Origin: a virus
Length of the DNA: 28,034 nucleotides
Virus record (IMG/VR): IMGVR_UViG_3300047276_000276
Location: 1-28,034 of that record
Reading direction: 5' to 3' (one strand)
Below are positions 1 to 5,918 of the stretch, one piece after another. Position numbers and translations under genes: made by a program. Numbering within the stretch: position 1 is the first letter of the stretch; each line of letters starts with the position of its first letter. Under the pieces are notes generated by a model that did not search any database, was not told the DNA's origin, and saw only the letters and a list, made by a program, of their open reading frames with translations.

Positions 1-45
1 CTACGGGGGTGTGGTGGATAAATTGCAGAAAATGCCCAATTTGCG

Positions 46-2181
46 GTGGTTTCTGTATCCCGCAGTTTGTCTACCAGTTCCGTTTCGGACGAACTGGCAC
101 GAGAAAGCGCTCAGCGCAGGGAGTCTGAAAGCAGGGCTCAAACCATCCGCCGGAATCTTCAGGATGCGGGCCGGGAGCGCGCCACCGAATACGGCCGAGA
201 ACTGTTCCAACAAAACGCAGAACGGGTAGGCGACGCCCTCGACGCGCTGTTCGGCCGGCTCCTGCGGAAACAATGCGCGGCCGGCCCGCACTACTGCGCC
301 CTGCCCGCGCTGCTGGTGTTCAAGGACAAGGGCCCCAGGCCCATCGCATCGATCGCCCTGGGCGCCGTGATCGATCGCATCAGCCAGCGCCGCCCCTACC
401 GGGAGCTGGCCCTGGCCATTGGCCGCGAGATCGAGGACGAAGTGCGGGCGATGAAGATCCAGGCCAAAGACCGCGACCTATTGCGCGTGCTGAAGAAGCG
501 CAGCGGCGGCCGGCGCAAAGAAGTGGTGGGCAAATGGACCATGGAACTGCTGCACCTGGGGCAGGAGGCCTGGGCCACGCAGGATCGCTTTCACGTCGGC
601 GGCCTGCTGCTGGATTTGGTGGTGGAGCACACCGGCCTGGTGCGCGTGGTGCAGCAGACCCGCACCCGGCAGGTGGTGGAGCCTGCCCCAGAAGTGCTGG
701 CCCTGATCAAGGCCAACCCGCCGCGGCCGATCCCTGTACGCCGGCTGCCAATGCTGGTGGAGCCGAGGCCATGGAAAGGCCTGCATGGCGGCGGCCACCT
801 GGACAACAGCTCCGCCCTGGTGGTGGCGCGGCGGCCGCTGGATCTGGCCCCCTACGAGAAGGCCGACCTCTCGGTGCAGCTGGTTGCGATCAATGCGCTG
901 CAACGGCAGACGATGGTGGTCGACCCCTGGATGGTCGAGCAGCAGCGCGCCGCATGGGACGGCAACATCCGCGGGCTGTTCGCGGTGCAGCGCGACCCGC
1001 TGGTGGCACCGCCAGAGCCGGAGATGGACGCCGGCAAGCAGGCCTGGGTGGACTACCGGCGCCGGCGGGCCGAGGCGTGGTCGGACGAGAACGCCAACCG
1101 GACGGCTCGGGTTCGCATTGAGGAGGCTCTACGCCAGTGCGAGTCGGTCGCCGGCCGGCCCAGCTGGTTTGCCTACGAGCTGGATTTCAGGGGGCGGATC
1201 TACAGCAGCAACCGCTATGCCACCCACCAAGGGCCCGACCACGAGAAAGCGCTGATCAGTTTTGAGCAGGGCGAACCATGCGGAGAGCGCGGGTTCGAGT
1301 GGCTGCTCATGGCAGCGGCAGGCCACTACGGGCTGGGCAAAAGGAAGTGGGCAGATCGGCTGGACTGGGGCAAGCAAAACCTCGAGCTGCTGACCGCCAT
1401 CGCCGAGGAGCCCCTCGAGCGGCTCGAGCTATGGCGCGGCGCTGATGACCCATGGCAGTTGCTCCAGGCAGCCAGGGCTGTGCGCCAGTGGCTGGCTGAT
1501 CCGACCACCCCGATCGGCTGCCCGGTGCGGCTGGACCAGACCTGCTCCGGGGTGGGGATCGCCGCGGCCCTGCTGCGGGACAAGCGGCTGGCCCGACACA
1601 CCAACCTGATCGGCAGCACCCGGGGCGACATCTACCAGGCGGTGGCCGACCGGGTGGTGCGCCTGCTGCGCGAAGAGGTGGAGCTGGCCGGCGGCACCAT
1701 CGCCAAGCACGCCATCTTCTGGCTGGACTTCGGCATCGACCGCTCCCTGGCCAAGGGGCCGGTGATGACCTCTATATATGGAGCAACGCATCAGACCCTG
1801 CTCGACGGGCTGATTGCTGCGGTGGAGCAGCGCAACGGGCAGGCCGACCTTTGGCGCCTGCAGGGCGACGTGCTGGCACCTGTTCGGCACATGGCCAAGG
1901 TCATGCGCCAGGCGCTGCAAGAAGAGGTCGCGCCTGGCATTGCAGGGCTGGCTGCGCGAGCTGTCGCGGCGGGTGGTCAGCAGCAAGAAGCCGATCGAAT
2001 GGACGGGCCCCACCGGCTGGCCCATGCGCCTGGGCGAGGAGCTGTCGGGAACCATCTGCAGCGGGACGGCGCTGGCCTCCCTGCCTCGGCAGCGCAGCAG
2101 GCGCGAGGACCGGCCGGCGGGGGAGCTCAGCGCACGCGCCACCAACAGGGGTATCACCGCCAACGTCATCCACTCCTTTGA
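46..2181 (+). CDS. T7-like single-subunit RNA polymerase, N-terminal and central part (frameshifted)
   Basis: DNA-directed RNA polymerase that would transcribe the phage middle and late genes. Motif A is visible as LDQTCSG with catalytic Asp at about residue 497 (T7 D537). Motif B has R566, K570 and Y578-G579 in K-GPVMT-x2-YG (T7 K631/Y639). After about residue 634 this frame loses all resemblance to the family and becomes low-complexity Gln/Ala/Gly-rich, while the missing C-terminal part continues in the +1 frame. Removing one G from the GGG at 1945-1947 joins both parts into a protein of about 802 residues, the size expected for cyanophage-type enzymes. Start: a TAA at 19-21 lies just upstream and GTG 46 is the first usual start codon; no convincing Shine-Dalgarno is seen, so the start is uncertain. 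As it stands the product lacks motif C and would be inactive. Confidence 0.9.
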   Translation: MVSVSRSLSTSSVSDELARESAQRRESESRAQTIRRNLQDAGRERATEYGRELFQQNAERVGDALDALFGRLLRKQCAAGPHYCALPALLVFKDKGPRPIASIALGAVIDRISQRRPYRELALAIGREIEDEVRAMKIQAKDRDLLRVLKKRSGGRRKEVVGKWTMELLHLGQEAWATQDRFHVGGLLLDLVVEHTGLVRVVQQTRTRQVVEPAPEVLALIKANPPRPIPVRRLPMLVEPRPWKGLHGGGHLDNSSALVVARRPLDLAPYEKADLSVQLVAINALQRQTMVVDPWMVEQQRAAWDGNIRGLFAVQRDPLVAPPEPEMDAGKQAWVDYRRRRAEAWSDENANRTARVRIEEALRQCESVAGRPSWFAYELDFRGRIYSSNRYATHQGPDHEKALISFEQGEPCGERGFEWLLMAAAGHYGLGKRKWADRLDWGKQNLELLTAIAEEPLERLELWRGADDPWQLLQAARAVRQWLADPTTPIGCPVRLDQTCSGVGIAAALLRDKRLARHTNLIGSTRGDIYQAVADRVVRLLREEVELAGGTIAKHAIFWLDFGIDRSLAKGPVMTSIYGATHQTLLDGLIAAVEQRNGQADLWRLQGDVLAPVRHMAKVMRQALQEEVAPGIAGLAARAVAAGGQQQEADRMDGPHRLAHAPGRGAVGNHLQRDGAGLPASAAQQARGPAGGGAQRTRHQQGYHRQRHPLL

Positions 2182-2455
2182 CGCAGCGGTCTGCCACTCG
2201 GTTGTCTCCACGGCCGTTGCGCACGGCGCACAGATCCTTACGAACCACGACTGCTTTGCTGTCGTTCCCGAACGAACGGAGTGGTTGCACGGCGAACTGC
2301 ACCGGCAGCTGCGCGAGATGTTCAAGGTGGACTGGCTGGAATTGATGGCAGCCGAGATCGCTTCCACGGCAAAGGTTCGCAAGATGCGTCGCGCCCCTTA
2401 CACCGGAGATCTCTGCCCAGGACAGGTGGGATCCAACCCCTACTGCTTCTCGTAG
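1814..2455 (+). CDS. T7-like RNA polymerase, C-terminal part in the +1 frame
   Basis: Continuation of the RNA polymerase reading frame. The part that resembles the family begins around 1949 (WLRELSRR, then a P-x-GWP segment matching the T7 TPDGFPV region), runs through SARATNRGITANVIHSFDA (the NFVHS-D region of T7) and reaches motif C as NHDCF, with the catalytic Asp codon at 2249 (T7 D812). It ends in NPYCFS, the hydrophobic C-terminal foot typical of these enzymes, so the gene end is complete. The ATG at 1814 lies inside the upstream frame and is not a plausible native start. This segment is therefore a fragment of one broken gene, or the product of ribosomal or transcriptional frameshifting, or a casualty of a sequence error. 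Its stop codon lies within a tandem TCTCGTAGGA repeat. Confidence 0.85.
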   Translation: MLRWSSATGRPTFGACRATCWHLFGTWPRSCARRCKKRSRLALQGWLRELSRRVVSSKKPIEWTGPTGWPMRLGEELSGTICSGTALASLPRQRSRREDRPAGELSARATNRGITANVIHSFDAAVCHSVVSTAVAHGAQILTNHDCFAVVPERTEWLHGELHRQLREMFKVDWLELMAAEIASTAKVRKMRRAPYTGDLCPGQVGSNPYCFS

Positions 2456-2468
2456 GACTCTCGTAGGA
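2448..2468 (+). repeat. Tandem 11-bp direct repeat at the end of the RNA polymerase gene
   Basis: TCTCGTAGGA occurs at 2448-2457 and again at 2459-2468, a period of 11 bases. The first copy contains the RNA polymerase stop codon (TAG 2453-2455). The second copy supplies the left arm of the hairpin at 2462-2478. Confidence 0.7.
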
Positions 2469-2478
2469 GACACCTACG
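2462..2478 (+). other. Short perfect hairpin in the RNAP-SSB spacer
   Basis: CGTAGG, a 5-base loop AGACA, then CCTACG form a perfect six-pair stem just after the RNA polymerase stop codon. No T-run follows, so it is not a classic intrinsic terminator. It could be an RNA processing or pausing site; its function is unknown. Confidence 0.45.
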
Positions 2479-2520
2479 GGTTGACGACAAGTAGGTAGGC
2501 GACTACGTTCCGCACGTCTA

Positions 2521-2535
2521 CTACAGACCCGTAGA
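2521..2535 (+). promoter_or_regulatory. Putative phage RNA polymerase promoter upstream of SSB
   Basis: CTACAGACCCGTAGA begins 19 bases before the SSB start codon. Closely similar 15-mers precede the capsid gene (10668), the tail tubular A gene (11856) and the tail fibre gene (27612), and a weaker one precedes the structural block (6662). The ACCCGTA core is shared with the Syn5 promoter as I remember it. If transcription starts at or just after the G of the core, the SSB leader would be only about nine bases, with no Shine-Dalgarno. Confidence 0.6.
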
Positions 2536-2539
2536 GCAA

Positions 2540-3178
2540 ATGCCCAAGGAGATCAAGGTTTCGCCGCAAGGGGAGTTGATGTGGGCCAAGGTGCTGCGCC
2601 CTGGCATTGCGAACAAAGGCAAAGACAACGAGAAGGAGCAGTGGTCGGTTGACCTGCTGCTGAGCAAGGACGACGCCGAGGCCCAGGCCTTTGTGAAGTC
2701 GTTGAAGGAGGCTTTCATCGAGGCGCACGGCAGCAACAGCCGGCCCGGTCCCAACGGGCTGCCGTACAAGACGTTCCTGGATCAGAGCGGAGACGAGACC
2801 GCGCTCTGGCAGTTCAGCTTCAAGCGCAACGTGCTGACCAAGCGCGGCATGGAGCTGCCTCCCCCTGCAGTGCAGGACGCCAAGGGCACGCCCTGGCCTC
2901 AAGACGTGCTGATCGGCAACGGCAGCGCCGGGAAGGTGGCGTTCACCGCGTGGAGCTGGACCAACCCGGAGGGCGGCAAGGGCGTGAGCCTCAACCTCGA
3001 GGCTGTGCGCGTGCTGCACCTGGTCGAGTTCAGCGCGCCGGACGTGGGCTCTGTGTTTGGCGAGCCCGAGAAGGGCTACGCGCTGACCGGCGACGAAAAG
3101 CGCACACCAGTCGAAAGCCCGGCCAAGCAAGATGCGCCGCCTGCCTGGGGCACGGAATCGGAAGAGATCCCCTTCTGA
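2540..3178 (+). CDS. Single-stranded DNA-binding protein (T7 gp2.5-like)
   Basis: 212-residue protein expected to coat single-stranded DNA during replication and recombination and to recruit replication partners through its tail. The main part is a mixed alpha/beta sequence consistent with an OB-fold gp2.5-like protein, with a segment rich in conserved aromatics in the middle (LWQFSFKRNV, AWSWTN). The C-terminus is low-complexity and acidic and ends ESEEIPF, which closely resembles the DDDIPF protein-interaction tip of bacterial SSB and is functionally like the acidic tail of gp2.5. The position directly after the RNA polymerase gene is the usual one in T7-like cyanophages. ATG 2540 follows the phage promoter by four bases. 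The gene ends by sharing one base with the next start, beginning a long chain of overlapping genes. Confidence 0.8.
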   Translation: MPKEIKVSPQGELMWAKVLRPGIANKGKDNEKEQWSVDLLLSKDDAEAQAFVKSLKEAFIEAHGSNSRPGPNGLPYKTFLDQSGDETALWQFSFKRNVLTKRGMELPPPAVQDAKGTPWPQDVLIGNGSAGKVAFTAWSWTNPEGGKGVSLNLEAVRVLHLVEFSAPDVGSVFGEPEKGYALTGDEKRTPVESPAKQDAPPAWGTESEEIPF

Positions 3179-3537
3179 TGCAGTCCGCCGACTTCGAGCT
3201 GAATGTCCCGCTGATGTCGAAAGCCAGGCCGCGCTCCGCCAGAGGCGGCGGCCGGCCCTACATGCCGCCGGCCTACATGAAGTGGAAGGCCAACGTGCGA
3301 GCTCTGCTGGCCGAGTGGTGGTGCGAGCCGCCACTGCAGCAGGTGAGCTGCCTGGTGCTCTCGTTCAACGGCCCGGCCAGGGGCGACCTGGACAACCTTG
3401 CGGGCGCCGTGCTCGACAGCGGCAACGGCCTGGTGTGGGCCGACGACCGGGTGAGCGTGCTGCCTGCGATGGCGCTGCGCTTCACCCGGGCACCCAAAGA
3501 CAAGCAATCGATTTACCTCAAGGTGATCTGGGAATGA
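3178..3537 (+). CDS. RusA-like Holliday junction resolvase
   Basis: 119-residue endonuclease of the RusA family, which as a dimer cuts four-way DNA junctions; E. coli RusA is also about 120 residues. The diagnostic block is present: GDLDN (D70, D72), then D80, then WADD (D89, D90), matching the catalytic aspartates D70, D72 and D91 of RusA. A basic N-terminal region (KARPRSARGGGRP) could contact DNA. It occupies the place where T7 has its gene 3 endonuclease (a different fold), so it probably performs branch clearing or genome debranching before packaging, and possibly host DNA breakdown. ATG 3178 overlaps the SSB stop by one base, consistent with translational coupling. The longer open frame upstream is only an overlap with SSB. 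Confidence 0.85.
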   Translation: MQSADFELNVPLMSKARPRSARGGGRPYMPPAYMKWKANVRALLAEWWCEPPLQQVSCLVLSFNGPARGDLDNLAGAVLDSGNGLVWADDRVSVLPAMALRFTRAPKDKQSIYLKVIWE

Positions 3538-3734
3538 CCAATCGCTTCCCGCCGATGGCGGAGCAGTCCTGCGCCAACTGCAGATACGCGCGGCAGTTTG
3601 AGTACGAGAGGAAGGCACTGCTGCAGTGCCGTCAGCGGCCGCCTGAATACAGCACTCGCTACCACCCCCGCTGGCCAACGGTTTATCCGTCGAGCTGGTG
3701 TGGCGCCTGGGCTCCCACGGAGGGCGAGGCATGA
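3534..3734 (+). CDS. Small cysteine-rich putative zinc-binding protein
   Basis: 66-residue protein with four cysteines spaced as a metal site: C13-x2-C16, C32 and C56, the last in a WCG motif preceded by a proline/aromatic-rich stretch. The pattern CxxCryaR...CRqrPP...WPtVyPssWCGaW is one I recall from small bacterial and phage proteins of unknown role; I do not know a function. ATG 3534 overlaps the resolvase stop by four bases and its own stop overlaps the next gene by four bases, so it is embedded in the same operon. It may be a structural metal-binding adaptor or a host-takeover factor, but the sequence alone does not say. Confidence 0.7.
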   Translation: MTNRFPPMAEQSCANCRYARQFEYERKALLQCRQRPPEYSTRYHPRWPTVYPSSWCGAWAPTEGEA

Positions 3735-4318
3735 ATTGCCCCAAGTGCGGCGGCACCAGCAACCGGATCCTCGACACGATCAGGGTCAAAGAGGGGATTC
3801 GCCGTCACCGCATCTGCAACGGCAAACGGTGCCGCAACAAGTTCGCCACCCTCGAGCGCATTGAACAGTGGGATCCAGGCATCCAGTCCTATGTGGCAGT
3901 GGTGCCTGATCAGCCGGCGCCGCTGGCCCCGGTGATTCAGCTGCAGCAGGACCGTCCGGCTGCTGCGACCAAGGCCCAGCGCTACCTGGTCGACGCCGAC
4001 AAGAGCGACTTTCTGACCGTGTGCGATGAGGCCAGGCCCCTGCTCTACGAGTGGTGGAACGTCAGCCGCAAGAGCAAGCACGGCTCCAGGGCCGCATGGA
4101 CCGAGGCGGCTTGGCTCTCGAGCGTGGCCCGTGTCGCCAGGCTCCCCGACTGGCAGCAGGTGCTGCTGGCCAGGGCCGGTGTCGAGCACGGCTGGCAAGC
4201 GCTCAAGCCCGAATACATGAAGGACGAGCTCACGGCCCCTACGGGCCAGGGCCGCCCGATGCCAAAAGACCCGGCGATGCTCGCCGCCCTTGAGCAATGG
4301 CCAAGTCAAACAGCCTGA
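3731..4318 (+). CDS. Protein with N-terminal Ogr/Delta- or NrdR-like zinc finger
   Basis: 195 residues. The N-terminal 45 residues form a zinc finger: C3-x2-C6 (CPKCGG), then C29-x4-C34 followed by NKFATLE. The C-x4-C spacing and the F-x-T-x-E ending match the Ogr/Delta family of phage late-transcription activators; NrdR repressors have a similar start but C-x2-C in the second half. The remaining ~150 residues (a Pro-rich linker near 50-75, then a helical, tryptophan-rich region) are not recognised, and full-length Ogr proteins are much shorter. A transcriptional or DNA-binding role is therefore inference. The start ATG 3731 is supported by GGAGGG at 3719-3724 with six-base spacing; the longer upstream open frame is not needed. 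Confidence 0.7.
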   Translation: MNCPKCGGTSNRILDTIRVKEGIRRHRICNGKRCRNKFATLERIEQWDPGIQSYVAVVPDQPAPLAPVIQLQQDRPAAATKAQRYLVDADKSDFLTVCDEARPLLYEWWNVSRKSKHGSRAAWTEAAWLSSVARVARLPDWQQVLLARAGVEHGWQALKPEYMKDELTAPTGQGRPMPKDPAMLAALEQWPSQTA

Positions 4319-4824
4319 CGCCGGAGACGTTCCTGGCGGTGGCCGAAATGATCGCGGCCCAGCTGCGCATCAAGGAGGCCGATCGATGGAGCCCGCACAT
4401 CTGCCGGCTCAAGTTCCACAGCTTCACCTCTGAGTTCCCGGAGATCAGCGAGCCGCAGTTCATGTGGGCCGCTGAGCAATGGATCCAGGGGCTCGAGCCC
4501 AACACCTTCAAGCGCTACCCAACCTGGAAAGAACTGATGGCACCGCTGTATCGAACAGAGAACGGCATGGCGAACAGGAGCTGGGGCTTCCGCGAAGAGC
4601 TCCCGCCCTTCTGCCGACCTACCGCCAGTCAGCTCGCGATGCTGCCGACCGGACGCCGCTCGCTAATCAGCGCCCCTGACGCGCACAACAGCGAGGCCTA
4701 CCTGCCGTTCGCCACCACAGATCAGCCTCTGCTGCCGCCGATCACAGAAGACTGCCCTCTGACCGAAAAGAAGTGGCAGGACTATCTGCGGTGGGCGCAA
4801 GAGGAAGCGACCCGTGAGCAGTGA
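4297..4824 (+). CDS. Hypothetical protein, 175 aa
   Basis: Unrecognised. The N-terminal ~85 residues look helical and well folded (regular hydrophobic spacing, several Trp and Phe), and contain a YPTWKELMAPLYRTENG...NRSWGF segment that looks conserved in character. The C-terminal half is Pro-rich and less ordered, ending in a charged helix. It sits where T7-like phages place replication genes, and the general shape of a helical head plus flexible tail would fit a replication accessory or loader protein, but there is no motif to support that. It overlaps the preceding gene by 22 bases and shares one base with the next start. Confidence 0.65.
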   Translation: MAKSNSLTPETFLAVAEMIAAQLRIKEADRWSPHICRLKFHSFTSEFPEISEPQFMWAAEQWIQGLEPNTFKRYPTWKELMAPLYRTENGMANRSWGFREELPPFCRPTASQLAMLPTGRRSLISAPDAHNSEAYLPFATTDQPLLPPITEDCPLTEKKWQDYLRWAQEEATREQ

Positions 4825-5021
4825 TGGAGCCACTGTTCAGCAGGCACGAGCTGCAGTCGATCCTCGAGCGGGGCCTCGTGACCGGCAAGTGGTCAACGCT
4901 TCAGTTCAACAAAAAGGGGCGGGACGTGATCCTGCCCAGCCCTGAGTTCCTGGCGCAGCACCCGCAGTTTCAGGAGATGGACTTCAGGGATATGGAGGCC
5001 TTTCGCAAAACCCACGGATGA
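4824..5021 (+). CDS. Hypothetical small protein, 65 aa
   Basis: Unrecognised 65-residue protein. The sequence reads as an N-terminal helix (RHELQSILERG), a short beta-like section around KGRDVILPSPEFL and a C-terminal acidic helix. ATG 4824 overlaps the previous stop by one base (TGATG); a GTG one codon earlier is also possible. The stop overlaps the next start by four bases. Position and coupling support it as a real member of the early/middle operon, but nothing indicates its role. Confidence 0.6.
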   Translation: MEPLFSRHELQSILERGLVTGKWSTLQFNKKGRDVILPSPEFLAQHPQFQEMDFRDMEAFRKTHG

Positions 5022-5242
5022 GCTGGACCAATGACTACGAACCCGGCGACGAGATCAAGGCCTACCACCAGGGCAACTGGAAGCGCGGGGCTGTGGTCTC
5101 TCGGCGCAAAAACAGCTTGATGGTTTTTCTCGGCAAGTTCGGCCACATCAATGTCCACGACCCTCGCAACATCCAGCCATGGCAACCCGACAAGGAGAAG
5201 AACCAATCGATGTCTCCCGAGCCGCCGTCGTTCGACTTCTGA
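5018..5242 (+). CDS. Small SH3/Tudor-like hypothetical protein
   Basis: 74 residues. The segment GDEIKAYHQGNWKRGAVVSRR followed by short beta-like stretches (NSLMVFLG, HINVHDPRNIQPW) has the rhythm of a small SH3- or Tudor-like beta barrel: Gly-Asp at the first strand, G-x-V in the second and a final R-x-I-x-P. Such folds bind nucleic acid or protein partners; no specific partner can be named. The C-terminal 15 residues are disordered and overlap, in another frame, the start of the next small gene. ATG 5018 overlaps the previous stop by four bases. Confidence 0.6.
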   Translation: MSWTNDYEPGDEIKAYHQGNWKRGAVVSRRKNSLMVFLGKFGHINVHDPRNIQPWQPDKEKNQSMSPEPPSFDF

Positions 5243-5352
5243 GTCGCGCCCGCAGTCACCACGCCGAGTGTGTCGATCGCTCCTATGCCCAGATGTGGTG
5301 GGAGGGATACATCCGCTGCTGTGAACACATGCTCGAGATGGAGAACGAGTAA
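5179..5352 (+). CDS. Short hypothetical protein, 57 aa, overlapping its neighbour
   Basis: A 57-codon frame beginning at ATG 5179 inside the end of the preceding gene (64-base overlap in a different frame) and ending with TAA at 5350-5352, which shares one base with the next ATG. Without it there would be a 109-base gap in an otherwise gapless operon, which is the main reason to believe it. The product is helical, with RSHHAECVDRSYAQMWWEG and a later CCEHMLEMENE; the His/Cys/Trp content is notable but no family is recognised. No Shine-Dalgarno is evident, so translation would depend on coupling. Confidence 0.55.
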   Translation: MATRQGEEPIDVSRAAVVRLLSRARSHHAECVDRSYAQMWWEGYIRCCEHMLEMENE

Positions 5353-5576
5353 TGGGACTCAACCCCAACTACATCCCGCCCGGGTGGGTTGAGCCGAACC
5401 TCGGCCCCGGCATCAGCCGGCCCAAGGCTGACGAGCGAACCAACGACTACCGGCTGCGCGTCAAGCAGCCAAACATGCCGGCCATGCGCGTTGTGATCCC
5501 AGCGCCGACCAAGGCCAAGGCCGTCATGTACTGCAAAAACCGCTGGCCAGACGCAACTATCGAGGCAATCGAATGA
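5352..5576 (+). CDS. Hypothetical small protein, 74 aa
   Basis: Unrecognised 74-residue protein. The first ~30 residues are Pro/Gly-rich and probably extended. The second half (RLRVKQPNMPAMRVVIPAPTKAKAVMYCKNRWPDATIEAIE) looks like a compact strand-helix-strand unit of the kind seen in small phage proteins where a helix KAK-x3-YCKNRWP packs on strands. ATG 5352 shares its A with the upstream TAA, with GGAG about ten bases before. The stop overlaps the next ATG by four bases. Confidence 0.6.
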   Translation: MGLNPNYIPPGWVEPNLGPGISRPKADERTNDYRLRVKQPNMPAMRVVIPAPTKAKAVMYCKNRWPDATIEAIE

Positions 5577-5788
5577 CCCTGCTCAATGAACTGACCGAGC
5601 TCTACTGGAGCCTGGGGGAATACAGCATCGATGACCGCCGGCGCATGAAGGCGGTGGTGCATGAGATCAGCCAACGCATCCGCACTTGGGCGCCTGACGA
5701 GGGCCAAGCCCGCATCTGCTTCCTGGCCATCAATGAGGTGGCCGATCGACTCATCCGCGAAACCACTGATGACAAACCCCAAGGCTGA
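5573..5788 (+). CDS. Hypothetical small protein, 71 aa
   Basis: Unrecognised all-helical 71-residue protein (LLNELTELYWSLGEYSIDDRRRMKAVVHEISQRI..., then a second long helix with ICFLAINEVADRLIRE). The heptad-like spacing would suit a small helical hairpin or a dimer. It overlaps the preceding stop by four bases and the next gene by 20 bases. No function is suggested by motifs. Confidence 0.55.
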   Translation: MTLLNELTELYWSLGEYSIDDRRRMKAVVHEISQRIRTWAPDEGQARICFLAINEVADRLIRETTDDKPQG

Positions 5789-5918
5789 GCAGCGCCGCCA
5801 GGACTACCTCGAGTGGCTGTATCAGCGCTCCGGCCGCACCTGTGGCACCTACACCGGGCTGTACTCGGAGCGACTGAAAGAGCTGGTTGAGCGGGACATG
5901 CAGGAGGCTGGCCTGTGA
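5769..5918 (+). CDS. Very small hypothetical protein, 49 aa
   Basis: ATG 5769 opens a 49-codon frame overlapping the previous gene by 20 bases and the exonuclease start by four. The product is highly charged and helical (KAEQRRQDYLEWLYQRSGR, then YSERLKELVERDMQEAGL), resembling short phage proteins that describe a clinical two-helix unit, but it is not a family I can name. The longer open frame that begins upstream is mostly a shadow of the preceding gene, so this shorter start is preferred. The end of the gene also supplies AGGAGG, the ribosome binding site of the exonuclease. Confidence 0.5.
   Translation: MTNPKAEQRRQDYLEWLYQRSGRTCGTYTGLYSERLKELVERDMQEAGL

Noticed and set aside
1-15. CTACGGGGGTGTGGT, whose reverse complement contains CCCCCGTAG, a possible minus-strand promoter
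   Set aside because: The upstream CTACA half is missing, there is no minus-strand gene to serve, and CTACGGG also occurs within coding sequence (e.g. near 1326 and 8958). The window edge cuts the context.
1429-2382. 317-residue minus-strand open frame opposite the RNA polymerase
   Set aside because: Antisense to conserved polymerase motifs and without any protein-like features; a high-GC artefact.
2474-2490. Second minus-strand CCCGTAG-like word in the RNAP-SSB spacer
   Set aside because: Same lack of the CTACA half and no minus-strand gene; it is also explained by the hairpin arm.
2481-2509. TTGACG, 17 bases, TACGTT as a host sigma-70 promoter before SSB
   Set aside because: The -35 is good but the -10 matches only three of six positions and there is a better phage-type promoter just downstream. 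Possible but not supported enough to annotate.
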